Assembly (NCBI GenBank): GCA_046727955.1
Contig: JBKPDO010000312.1
Span: forward strand, 1-11,931
Source: DASVXQ01 sp046727955
GTDB taxonomy: Bacteria; Actinomycetota; CALGFH01
DNA length: 11,931 bases
Reading direction: 5' to 3'
Notes under the pieces: model-generated
Database searches by the model: none
Told to the model about the DNA's origin: nothing
Seen by the model: only the letters and a program-made list of their open reading frames with translations
Shown here: in pieces, positions 1 through 6,365 of the stretch
Numbering within the stretch: the first letter of the stretch is position 1
How the letters are laid out: every line of letters begins with the position of its first letter
Position numbers and translations under genes: made by a program

Positions 1-156
1 GCCGGAAACCGGCTCGCGGTGATGGTCCTCTCCAGCGACCGCGACTTCACGATCCGGCCGCCGGCCGGCACGCGGCTGACGCTCGACCTGGCGCGCAGCT
101 CGCTTGCAATACCGGTGGTCGGCGGCTCGACGGCGCTCGCCGACGCCGTCGGGTGA
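1..156 (+). CDS. C-terminal end of a probable S15/X-Pro dipeptidyl-peptidase-like hydrolase (5' partial)
   Basis: Frame 1 is open from the window edge to a TGA at 154-156 and gives 51 residues with strongly G/C-ending codons. The run includes RLAVMVLSSDRDFTI, then PPAGTRLTLDL and SLAIPVVGG. This reads like the last beta strands of the jelly-roll C-terminal domain of CocE/NonD and X-Pro dipeptidyl-peptidase (S15) hydrolases, where a basic/hydrophobic strand is followed by a P-x-G-T turn and a closing PVVGG. In that family this domain packs on an alpha/beta hydrolase core that cleaves peptides or acyl esters; the core and catalytic triad lie outside the window, so activity cannot be judged. A perfect GC hairpin begins 20 bases after the stop, which supports a true gene end. 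The family call rests on pattern memory of a short tail and is moderate. Confidence 0.5.
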   Translation, partial: AGNRLAVMVLSSDRDFTIRPPAGTRLTLDLARSSLAIPVVGGSTALADAVG

Positions 157-175
157 GACGGCGAGACTGTCGCTG

Positions 176-201
176 CGGGCGCCGGCCGGAGCCGGCGCCC
201 G
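176..201 (+). terminator. GC-rich hairpin after the S15-like gene
   Basis: CGGGCGCCGGC at 176-186 and GCCGGCGCCCG at 191-201 are perfect reverse complements: 11 bp, all G/C, around a CGGA tetraloop. It starts 20 bases after the stop at 156. No T tract follows, which is common for actinobacterial hairpins, so termination is inferred from stem strength and position. Confidence 0.65.
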
Positions 202-250
202 TTCGGTCACGCGCGAGACGGGGCCATCAGCGTGTCGGAAGGCTGGGGGC

Positions 251-361
251 TCACTTGTTGGTGAGCCGTTGGTGATTCATCGGCCAGTCCACGACGTCGA
301 AGACGTGGAGGTATGCCCCCAGTCTCGCGACAATGGCCCGGATGCTCCAGGATCCGGCCAT
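251..361 (-). CDS. Possible small protein or gene remnant, unrecognised
   Basis: A 36-residue minus-strand frame runs from ATG at 361-359 to TGA at 253-251. About 30 of its 36 sense codons end in G or C, and it contains protein-like runs such as RAIVARLGAYLHVFDVVDW. The frame stays open upstream to 580, but there the translation turns into low-complexity Pro/Arg/Thr text typical of non-coding GC-rich DNA. I see no good ribosome binding site before the ATG (the preceding bases on that strand are CACCTCAGCCG). A 7-bp hairpin spans the stop codon. It could be a true small protein, the C-terminal scrap of a decayed gene, or chance. I recognise no family. Confidence 0.22.
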   Translation of the reverse strand: MAGSWSIRAIVARLGAYLHVFDVVDWPMNHQRLTNK

Positions 362-456
362 CGGCTGAGGTGACTTGGCGTCGGGGTCAGCGGTGGGCCG
401 CGGCGGTCGGGTCGGTGTCGGCTGGAGCGGGGAACGCGGCCCCGGCCAGCGGTCAT

Positions 457-480
457 TGACCGGGTGACGGTACCCGGTCA
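457..480. repeat. 9-bp inverted repeat upstream of the CU044_5270 fragment
   Basis: TGACCGGGT at 457-465 pairs exactly with ACCCGGTCA at 472-480 across a 6-base spacer. It ends one base before an AAGGAGG sequence (482-488). The right arm extended by one base is the reverse complement of TGACCGGGTA, a 10-mer that recurs at 3477-3486 upstream of the LuxR-type regulator. It could be a protein binding site or a fold in a leader; function is not shown. Confidence 0.35.
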
Positions 481-518
481 CAAGGAGGCCCTGACGGACG
501 ACACGGAGCTGGATCGCT

Positions 519-1100
519 GTGTCGCTGGCCGAGCCTGCCCGCTTTGCCGATTGGATTGGCGGCATCGGCTGGCTGCCCACCAGCTACCAGGAACTTGTCG
601 AGCTGCCCACGCAACCCGAGCTGCTCGCCGCCGAGCTCACGGAGCGGATACGCACCCACCATCTGGCTGGTGGGTGGCTGGCCAATTCAGGGACGGCAGG
701 GGTCGAAGCCGTCAAGCCTGGGCATCGGCTGTCCAACCGAACGGTCCAGGCGGCAGAACTGTTCGGCACGATCGGTTGGCTGCTTGCCCACTATCCGGTC
801 CCGCCGAAGCTGCAGGCCGCGTTCTATCAGGTGCTGACGCGACTCGACAGCGTCAAGCTGCTGGGGGCGACCACCGACCTGGCCAGCCGCCGCGGAGTGA
901 GCGTCGCCATCGACCTGCCCGGCACGCCGCTTGGCGAACGCAGCGAGCTGCTGCTGGACCCTGCCAGCGGCCGCCTGCTCGGATCGCGCGTGGTCCAGAC
1001 CCGGAGGGTTCCCGGCTGGCGCACCCCGCCCGGGACAGTGACCGTCGAAAGCGCCTACCTCAAGATGGCCGTGGTCGACTCGCTGAACGCCCGACCGTGA
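519..1100 (+). pseudogene. CU044_5270 family protein, N-terminally truncated remnant
   Basis: The 193-residue product matches the C-terminal half of the CU044_5270 family as I know it: a YQELVELPT segment near residue 23, a helical ELFGTIGWLLAHYPVPPKLQAA-type stretch, then LGATTDLASRRGVSVAID, ELLLDPASGRLLGSR, and a closing TVTVESAYLKMAVVDS. Full members are typically around 300-400 residues, with a cytoplasmic N-terminal part and a membrane helix; many sit next to an ECF sigma-factor gene and are thought to act with it. Here the N-terminal part, the membrane helix and the sigma gene are all absent. The frame has a TGA at 492-494, so it cannot extend much further. GTG 519 with a weak GGAG at 505-508 is the only plausible start. 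A hairpin follows the stop. A cytoplasmic domain could still be expressed, but a decayed remnant is more likely. Confidence 0.55.
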
Positions 1101-1122
1101 CCATCCGCTCGTGACCACTAGG

Positions 1123-1142
1123 CAGGCCGTGGGCACGGCCTG
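1123..1142 (+). terminator. Hairpin after the CU044_5270 fragment
   Basis: CAGGCCGT at 1123-1130 pairs perfectly with ACGGCCTG at 1135-1142 around a GGGC loop, 22 bases after the stop at 1100. The bases TTCT follow. Position and stem support a transcription end for the preceding gene. Confidence 0.5.
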
Positions 1143-1301
1143 TTCTGGCGGCCTGCTTGCCACCCTGACGCCCGGCGCACGTGGTGCAGTGTCCAAGATC
1201 GGACCTGGTTGCGGCAGCTCTCCGCTGAGCTCGGCTATGTGCTGGACTTGACCGCCCTCGCTCCAGTCGGCTCCACCCGCCTCACGCGAAGAGGGCCTGA
1301 T

Positions 1302-1323
1302 AGACTAAGTCTGACTAAGTCAG
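1302..1323. promoter_or_regulatory. Twin-palindrome operator of the toxin-antitoxin pair
   Basis: Two copies of GACTAAGTC (1303-1311 and 1313-1321) repeat with a 10-base period, one DNA turn. Each is itself a palindrome around a central A: AGACTAAGTCT (1302-1312) and CTGACTAAGTCAG (1311-1323). The pair lies 27 bases before the antitoxin start and overlaps a possible extended -10 element (TGATAGACT, 1298-1306), for which I find no clear -35. Phd/YefM antitoxins are known to repress their own operons by binding paired palindromes, so this is very probably the autoregulatory site. Confidence 0.65.
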
Positions 1324-1349
1324 CATTCAGCATGAGGTCGGAGGGGTAC

Positions 1350-1607
1350 ATGGCCGCGACGGAACCGGCTGCCCAGTTCAACATCCATGAGGCAAAGACG
1401 CACCTGTCGCGTCTCGTCGAGCGTGCGGCCGCAGGTGAGGAGATCATCATCAGCAAGGCCGGCCAGCCGATGGCACGGCTTGGACCGCTACCGAAGGCTC
1501 TCACTCCGCGGAAGCCTGGCCGTTGGCGTGGACGAGTGGTCATCCACGACGACTTTGACGAGCTACCGCCGGGGATCGCCGCGGCGTTTCGTGGCGAGGG
1601 GTCATGA
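1350..1607 (+). CDS. Type II toxin-antitoxin antitoxin, Phd/YefM family
   Basis: This 85-residue protein neutralises the PIN-domain toxin encoded next to it and should also bind the operator at 1302-1323. The N-terminal Phd/YefM fold is clear: FNIHEAKTHLSRLVERAAAGEEIIISKAGQPMARL (split here as FNIHEAKTHLSRLVER at residues 10-25, then AAAGEEIIISKAGQPMARL), the usual strand-helix-strand DNA-binding and dimer part. The C-terminal tail, with WRGRVVIHDDFDELP and GIAAAFRGE, is the acidic/aromatic segment that in this family wraps the toxin. ATG 1350 is chosen because GGAGGGG at 1340-1346 precedes it at good spacing; the open frame back to 1209 crosses the operator and is not protein-like. The stop overlaps the toxin start (ATGA, 1604-1607), indicating translational coupling. 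Confidence 0.88.
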   Translation: MAATEPAAQFNIHEAKTHLSRLVERAAAGEEIIISKAGQPMARLGPLPKALTPRKPGRWRGRVVIHDDFDELPPGIAAAFRGEGS

Positions 1608-1981
1608 GGCTGCTGCTGGACACCCATGTCTTACTGTGGTGGCTGGCCGACGATCCGGCGTTGTCGAAGCAGGCCAGGGCTCTGATCGCCAACGAGCCGG
1701 AGGTGTTCGCCAGCGCTGCCAGCGCCTGGGAGATTGCGATCAAGCGGGCGCTTGGGAAGCTGGAGGCGCCGGAGGATCTGCTGCCGGCGCTGGAAGCGGG
1801 AGGGATCCGGCAGCTGTCGATCGACTTCGAGCACGCCGCGGTCGCCGGTGCGTTGCCACGCCATCATGACGATCCGTTCGACCGGATGCTGGTGGCGCAG
1901 GCGCAGCAGGAGGGCCTCACTCTGCTGACGAGCGACGTCCGCATCTCCCGGTACGCCGTGACGGTCCTGCCGGCTTCGTGA
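1604..1981 (+). CDS. vapC: PIN-domain ribonuclease toxin VapC
   Basis: The 125-residue product is a complete PIN domain, the Mg2+-dependent endoribonuclease fold of VapC toxins, which stop growth by cutting tRNA, rRNA or mRNA. The acidic site is intact: D6 in LLLDTHVLLWW, E43 in SAWEIAIK, D93 in DDPFDRMLVAQA and D111 in LLTSD. Length and motif order match the subgroup encoded with Phd/YefM-type antitoxins, with the LLDTHVLLWWL start and HHDDPFDR signature. It overlaps the antitoxin gene by four bases, so the two are one operon and the toxin is likely co-translated and co-repressed. The RNA target cannot be read from the sequence. No damage is visible, so the module looks functional. Confidence 0.92.
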   Translation: MRLLLDTHVLLWWLADDPALSKQARALIANEPEVFASAASAWEIAIKRALGKLEAPEDLLPALEAGGIRQLSIDFEHAAVAGALPRHHDDPFDRMLVAQAQQEGLTLLTSDVRISRYAVTVLPAS

Positions 1982-2247
1982 CAGTTCCGCTCGGCACGCG
2001 AACGACACTGGTAGGGGGAACCCCGCGGCACCCGGCCGCAGGAAGATCCCACCCCGCATTCCCACCTTTGGTCGATGTCCCAGCCAGCGCCCCGCCGTAG
2101 CGTCCAGTAAGGAACAACGCCACGCCAACGGAGTGGCGGCCTTCCAGTCTGGCGGCCGCCGCCTGAGCGTCCCCTCGGAAAGGAGTCTCGCACGACGACC
2201 GGTCATGTCGAGTCCGGCCTCAGCCGCTCAGCAGCAAGGATCGCGGC

Positions 2248-2278
2248 GGGCGCTGCACCGGGCGCTGCACCGGGCGCT
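2248..2278. repeat. 12-bp tandem repeat
   Basis: GGGCGCTGCACC occurs twice in tandem (2248-2259 and 2260-2271), followed by a partial third copy (GGGCGCTG, 2272-2279). After a further 7 bases GGGCGCTG occurs once more (2287-2294). This is a small slippage-type repeat in intergenic DNA. Confidence 0.6.
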
Positions 2279-2380
2279 GAAGGACCGGGCGCTGCCGCGA
2301 CCTGCAGACGTGCGGCCGACTCGCTGCTTGCCTGGCTCCGCCACACGAGGCCGGCGTCCTACGAGAAATTTGGCAACCAG

Positions 2381-2385
2381 GGAGG
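2381..2385 (+). promoter_or_regulatory. Ribosome binding site that fixes the SDR start
   Basis: GGAGG at 2381-2385 touches a first ATG (2386) and lies 6 bases before a second in-frame ATG (2392). Only the second has workable spacing, so the protein should begin MLLANKTAV, not MDMLLANK. Confidence 0.6.
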
Positions 2386-2391
2386 ATGGAC

Positions 2392-3183
2392 ATGCTACTT
2401 GCGAACAAGACCGCCGTGATCTACGGGGCGGGAGGGGCCGTCGGTGGCGCGGTCGCCCGCGCCTTCGCCCGCGACGGCGCCAACGTCTTCCTTGCCGGTC
2501 GCACCCTCGCCAAGGTTGACGCGGTGGCCAAGGACATCGCCGCCGCGGGAGGCCAGGCCGAGACGGCCGAGGTCGACGCGCTCGACGAGCAGGCCGTCGA
2601 GCAGCACACCGGCGCCGTGGCCGACAAGGCGGGGCGCATTGACATCTCCTTCAACGCCATCGGGATCCCCCAGCAGGGCGTGCAGGGGATCCCGCTGGTC
2701 GAGCTGTCGGCTGACAGCTTCACCCTGCCGGTCATGGCCTACACCAAGGCACACTTTCTGACCGCGACGGCGGCGGCGCGGCGCATGGTCGGCGAGGGCT
2801 CGGGCGTGATCTTGACGCTCACCTCGGCGCCGGCCCGCATGGCGATCCCGCTCATGGGCGGCATGGCGGCGGCGTGGGGGGCGGTCGAAGCGCTCACCCG
2901 GAGCCTGGCGGCGGAGTTGGGGCCGCGGGGCATCCGGGTGGTCTGCCTGCGGCCGAACGCCATGCCGGAGACGGCGACGATCACCGAGGTCTTCGGGCTT
3001 CACGGCAAGGGCGCCGGCATGACCCGCGAGCAGTTCCAGGCTTTCATGGAGGGCCAGACGCTGCTGCGACGGCTCCAGACGCTGACCGAGGTGGCGAACG
3101 TAGCGGCCTTCCTCGCTTCAGATCAGGCCAGCGCGATGACGGGGACCGCCGTCAACCTGAGTGGCGGCATCATCGTCGACTAG
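2392..3183 (+). CDS. SDR-fold oxidoreductase-like protein lacking the catalytic Tyr-Lys
   Basis: The 263-residue length and fold are those of a classical short-chain dehydrogenase/reductase. Residues 8-22 (AVIYGAGGAVGGAVA) form the first beta strand and the glycine-rich NAD(P)-binding turn, R37 follows the second strand (cofactor choice, possibly NADP), N88 sits in FNAIG where NNAG is usual, and VNLSGGIIVD closes the fold. S145 in LTLTSAPAR is where the catalytic Ser is expected. The following YxxxK is not there: the aligned stretch GGMAAAWGAVEALTRSLAAE has Met158 and Trp162 instead of Tyr and Lys. The rest of that helix and the ELGPRGIRVVCLRP strand are well kept, so this is not a frameshift. 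It may be a cofactor-binding non-catalytic protein or use other residues. The gene stands alone, closed by a strong hairpin at 3198-3237. Substrate unknown. Confidence 0.85.
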   Translation: MLLANKTAVIYGAGGAVGGAVARAFARDGANVFLAGRTLAKVDAVAKDIAAAGGQAETAEVDALDEQAVEQHTGAVADKAGRIDISFNAIGIPQQGVQGIPLVELSADSFTLPVMAYTKAHFLTATAAARRMVGEGSGVILTLTSAPARMAIPLMGGMAAAWGAVEALTRSLAAELGPRGIRVVCLRPNAMPETATITEVFGLHGKGAGMTREQFQAFMEGQTLLRRLQTLTEVANVAAFLASDQASAMTGTAVNLSGGIIVD

Positions 3184-3197
3184 CCCGTCAACCAGCT

Positions 3198-3237
3198 GAC
3201 CTGAAGCCCCGGCCGCAGTGGACCGGGGCTCCAGGTC
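3198..3237 (+). terminator. Long hairpin after the SDR gene
   Basis: GACCTG (3198-3203) pairs with CAGGTC (3232-3237); after one A-C mismatch, AGCCCCGG (3205-3212) pairs with CCGGGGCT (3223-3230) around a 10-base loop. That is 14 pairs with one mismatch, starting 14 bases after the stop. No T tract follows. Confidence 0.7.
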
Positions 3238-3567
3238 GTTGGCAGCCGCCTGCGGGTCGCTGTGACCGGAGCAGCAGGACCATCGTGGTCTCCAGCGGCG
3301 CCGCGCGGGCTGGGCGTCCGGGGGAACCGGAAGTGGAGGCCGGGTTCTCGTGCCGGCCATTCTTCTTGCTCGGACGGGTCCGCCGCAGATGCAACCGCAC
3401 CCTGGTGGACCTGCTTGAAGGCCTGCTGCTCGCGCCCCGCCCGGGTGGCAGTGGTCCAGGGGTGCGGAGTCGGCGATGACCGGGTACCGGGTCGAACGTT
3501 CCTCGATACCGCCCGGCGAGCCTCTACCATGAGGCAGCCGGAGGCAAGCATTGCCGGAGGGGCTGAG
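3238..3567. other. Upstream region of the LuxR-type regulator gene
   Basis: These 330 bases contain no supported gene. The regulator's frame is open through here from 3262, but the translation (many Ser, Arg, Cys and Trp) is unlike the protein body. Notable sites close to the gene: a tandem heptamer ACCGGGT x2 (3479-3492), the 8-bp palindrome GAACGTTC (3494-3501), and a TACCAT (3526-3531) that could serve as a -10 element, without a convincing -35. Confidence 0.45.
3556..3562 (+). promoter_or_regulatory. Ribosome binding site selecting GTG 3568
   Basis: GGAGGGG at 3556-3562 lies five bases before an in-frame GTG (3568-3570; seven from the GGAGG core). The in-frame ATG at 3580 is 19 bases from the core, with only a G-rich GAGGTGGGGG (3565-3574) nearby. 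GTG is therefore preferred. Confidence 0.55.
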
Positions 3568-6330
3568 GTGGGGGTACCGATGCCTGAGCCGTCCACGACG
3601 AGCCCGTCCACGGCCACAGGGCCCGAACACGACGTGCTGGTGGCCACCAAGCTGCACGTGCCGCGGCCCCGTCCCGGGTTCCTGCCCCGCCCACGGCTGG
3701 TGAAGCGCCTGGCCGAGGGGGTGGCACGCGAGCTGGTGCTGGTGTCCACCCCGGCCGGCTTCGGCAAGACCACCCTGCTGGGCGACTGGGCCCGGCGCAG
3801 CCGACGGCCGCTCGCGTGGCTGTCGCTGGACGCCGGCGACAACGACCCGACCCGGTTCTGGCGGCAGGTCGCCGCCGCGCTGGACCGGGTGCGCCCCGGG
3901 ATCGCCGAGCGGGTCGCCGCGCTGCTTGGCCCACCGCCACCGCGGTCCTTTGAGGGGCTGGTGAGCGCGCTGGTCAACGAGTTGGCCGGCGTGGCCGACG
4001 AGGTGGTGCTGGTGCTGGACGACTACCACCTGATCGAGGCGCCGCCGGTGCACGACAGCGTCGCGTTCCTGCTGGAGCGGCTGCCGCCAGGGCTGCGGCT
4101 GGTGCTGGCCAGCCGCGCCGACCCGCCGCTGCCGCTGGCGCGGCTGCGCGCCGGCGGGCAGCTTACCGAGCTTCGCGCCGCCGACCTGCGCTTCACGCCC
4201 GAGGAGGCCGCCGCGCTGCTACGCTCCACCGCCGGGCCCGACCTGTCAGAGGCTGCCGTGGGGGCGCTGGAGGGCCGCACCGAAGGCTGGGCGGCGGGGC
4301 TGCAGCTGGCCGCGCTGTCGCTGCGGGGGCATGCCGATCCGGCCGGGTTCGTGGCGACGTTCGCCGGCAGCCACCGCTTCGTGCTGGACTACCTGACCGA
4401 GGAGGTGCTGGCCCGCCAGCCCGAGCCGCTGGTCGGCTTCCTGTTGGAGACCTCGGTGCTGGAGCGGCTGTCGGGGCCGCTGTGCGAGGCGGTCACCGGC
4501 CGCGCCGACAGCCAGCAGCTGCTGGAGGAAATCGAACGGGCCAACCTGTTTGTGGTGCCGCTGGATGAGGTGCGTGGCTGGTGGCGCTACCATCACCTGT
4601 TCGCCGAGCTGCTGCGCGTCCGCCTGCAGCGGGAGCGGCCCGAGCGGGTGCCGGCGCTGCACCGGGCCGCGGCCGCCTGGCACGAGGCGCACGGGCTGGC
4701 CGACGAGGCGGTGCGGCACGCGTTGGCCGCTGGGGAGGCCGAATGGGCGGTGCGGCTGGTCGAGGAGCACCTCCAAGCGCGTTTTCAGCGCAGCGAGGGC
4801 GTCACGGTGAACCGCTGGCTCAGGGCGCTGCCCGCCGAGCTGGTCAGCGCGCGGCCACGACTGTTGGTGGCGAGCGCGGTCTGGGCGATCGTCGGCGGCC
4901 GCGTCGAGCAGGTCGAGCCGCTCCTTGCGGCCGCCGAGCGCGCGGTGGCCGCCCTGGCCGGCGAGGCGGCCGAGTCGTCTGGCGCCAGGCCGCCGAGTGG
5001 GCTGGCCAACGTCCCTGCGATGATCCCGCTGCTGCGCGCCGAACTGGCCCGTGAGCGCGGCGACGCCGAGCCCACCATCCGGTTCGCGCGGCAGGGCTTG
5101 ACCCACGCGGATGCGGATGATCGCTACCTGGGCCGCTGGCAGCTGGCGGTGGGGACGCTGTTGCAGGGTAGGGTCGGGGACGCCGAGGCCGCGCTCGCCG
5201 AGCTTGCCGGCGACCCGTGGGCGGCGGGGGCGGACCGCTACTTCGCCGTGCGCGCCCGCTGCACCCTTGCGCGCGGCCAGCGCGCGCAGGGCCGGCTGGG
5301 TGCGGCGCTGCGCAGCTGCCAGCGGGCGCTCGAGCTTGCCGCCGAGCCCGCCCCTCGCCCGCCGCTGCCGGCCGCTGGCATGGCCCACGTGGGCCTGGCG
5401 GAGGTGCTGTACGAACGAGGTGAGCTGGCCGCCGCCCTGCGGCACGCCACCGAGGGCGTCGGGCTGTGCCGGCAGCTCGCCTACCCGCTGCCGCTGGTGG
5501 CTGGTCTGGCCGTTCTGGCCTGGATCCGGCAGGCCCAGGGCGACCGGGCCGGCGCGCTGGAGGCGATCGCCGAGGCCGAGCGGGTCCAGGTGAGCCCCGC
5601 CGTGGTCGCCCTGTTCAACCCCGTGCCGGTGTGGCGGGCGCGGCTGCTGCTGGCCCGCGGCGAGGTCGCCGAGGCCGCCCACTGGGTCAAGCAGCGCGGT
5701 CTTGCGCCCGATGACCAGCCCAGCTACCCGCGGGAGGGGGAGTACCTGGTGCTGGCCCGCGTGCTGCTCGCCCAGCAACAGCCCGACCGGGCGCTCAGGC
5801 TGCTGGCGTGGCTGCACGACCTGGCCGTGGCCCAGCCACGCACGGGCAGCGTCATCGAGGTGCGGGCGCTGCAGGCGCTGGCTCTGGACGCGGTCGGCGG
5901 CGAGCAGACCGCGGCGCTGGCCGCCCTGGCCGAGGCGCTCGCCCTGGCCGCGCCCGAGGGCTGGCTGCGGGTGTTCGTCGACGAAGGCGCACCGATGGCC
6001 CGCCTGCTCGGCACGCTCGCCACCACCCAGGCCACGAGACAAACCATAACCGCCGCCCACGTGCCGGCAGCCTACCTGCGCCGGCTGCTGGACGCGTTCG
6101 ATCAGGCCGGTGTGGCCGTCCCGCCCGGACTGGTGGTGCCACTGAGCAGTCGCGAGCTGGAGGTGCTGGCGCTGCTGGGTGCCGGCACGCCCAACCAGGC
6201 GATCGCCGAGGAACTGGTGATCTCGCTGCACACGGTCAAGCGCCACGTCACCCACATCTTCGACAAGCTCGGCGCAGCCAACCGCACCCAGGCGACCGCC
6301 CGCGCCCGCGAGCTCGGGCTGCTCCCCTAG
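3568..6330 (+). CDS. LuxR-family transcriptional regulator with MalT-like STAND ATPase
   Basis: From GTG 3568 the product is 920 residues, the usual size for MalT/AcoK-type regulators. Order: a short Ser/Thr-rich start; VATKLHVPRPRPGFLPRPRL at about 25-44, the typical lead-in of this family; Walker A TPAGFGKTT at 61-69; WLSLDAGDNDPTRFW at 84-98; Walker B VVLVLDDYH at 146-154; SRADPPLPLARLRA as the sensor-like stretch; TEGWAAGLQLAALSL; and WWRYHHLFAELLRVRL, marking the end of the ATPase/winged-helix part. A long Ala/Leu-rich helical-repeat (TPR-like) region follows. The C-terminus is a LuxR helix-turn-helix, residues 858-920, with SSRELEVLALLGAGTPNQAIA and SLHTVKRHVTHIFDKLG. In this family an inducer sensed by the repeat region, together with ATP, drives oligomerisation and DNA binding; the inducer is unknown here. 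The gene is unbroken and alone; targets may include the downstream propeller gene, but nothing proves it. Confidence 0.92.
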   Translation: MGVPMPEPSTTSPSTATGPEHDVLVATKLHVPRPRPGFLPRPRLVKRLAEGVARELVLVSTPAGFGKTTLLGDWARRSRRPLAWLSLDAGDNDPTRFWRQVAAALDRVRPGIAERVAALLGPPPPRSFEGLVSALVNELAGVADEVVLVLDDYHLIEAPPVHDSVAFLLERLPPGLRLVLASRADPPLPLARLRAGGQLTELRAADLRFTPEEAAALLRSTAGPDLSEAAVGALEGRTEGWAAGLQLAALSLRGHADPAGFVATFAGSHRFVLDYLTEEVLARQPEPLVGFLLETSVLERLSGPLCEAVTGRADSQQLLEEIERANLFVVPLDEVRGWWRYHHLFAELLRVRLQRERPERVPALHRAAAAWHEAHGLADEAVRHALAAGEAEWAVRLVEEHLQARFQRSEGVTVNRWLRALPAELVSARPRLLVASAVWAIVGGRVEQVEPLLAAAERAVAALAGEAAESSGARPPSGLANVPAMIPLLRAELARERGDAEPTIRFARQGLTHADADDRYLGRWQLAVGTLLQGRVGDAEAALAELAGDPWAAGADRYFAVRARCTLARGQRAQGRLGAALRSCQRALELAAEPAPRPPLPAAGMAHVGLAEVLYERGELAAALRHATEGVGLCRQLAYPLPLVAGLAVLAWIRQAQGDRAGALEAIAEAERVQVSPAVVALFNPVPVWRARLLLARGEVAEAAHWVKQRGLAPDDQPSYPREGEYLVLARVLLAQQQPDRALRLLAWLHDLAVAQPRTGSVIEVRALQALALDAVGGEQTAALAALAEALALAAPEGWLRVFVDEGAPMARLLGTLATTQATRQTITAAHVPAAYLRRLLDAFDQAGVAVPPGLVVPLSSRELEVLALLGAGTPNQAIAEELVISLHTVKRHVTHIFDKLGAANRTQATARARELGLLP

Positions 6331-6365
6331 CCAGGCGAGCTGCCCCGGGAGGACATCCCGACCCA

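Larger units (their letters stand above)
202..518. other. Stretch without a confident gene
   Basis: These 317 bases carry no gene I can support well. They hold a possible small minus-strand ORF (251-361), a 7-bp hairpin (GGCTCAC 248-254 with GTGAGCC 261-267) over its stop codon, and a 9-bp hairpin at 457-480. A Shine-Dalgarno-like AAGGAGG lies at 482-488 but has no usable start at normal spacing. The third-position pattern elsewhere in this stretch looks non-coding in all frames. Confidence 0.5.
1982..2385. other. Gene-free stretch between the toxin and the SDR gene
   Basis: About 400 bases with no credible gene on either strand; the open frames here give Arg/Ala/Pro-rich text without family features. 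It contains a 6-bp hairpin (CGCCAC 2118-2123 with GTGGCG 2133-2138), a 12-bp tandem repeat at 2248-2278, and, just before the SDR gene, the short A/T-rich patch GAGAAATTTGG (2363-2373). The SDR promoter presumably lies here, but no -10/-35 pair stands out. Confidence 0.5.

Noticed and set aside
464..1114. A 216-residue plus-strand frame overlapping the CU044_5270 fragment
   Set aside because: Past its first few codons the text is Arg/Ala/Gly/Pro-rich and without homology features; the frame starting at 519 carries the family motifs. Its first codons are mentioned only as a possible deletion trace.
1209..1349. Upstream extension of the antitoxin frame
   Set aside because: It reads through the twin-palindrome operator, lacks a ribosome binding site at 1209, and is not part of the Phd/YefM fold. 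ATG 1350 has GGAGGGG at good spacing.
2133..2519. A 128-residue plus-strand frame over the tandem repeat and SDR start
   Set aside because: It overlaps the true SDR gene by over 100 bases, has no ribosome binding site, and becomes Arg-rich nonsense inside the SDR gene.
4246..6255. A 669-residue open frame on the minus strand
   Set aside because: It lies entirely within the LuxR-type regulator gene in the opposite direction. Its translation is Gln/Arg/Gly-rich without any family motif, the usual shadow of a GC-rich gene.
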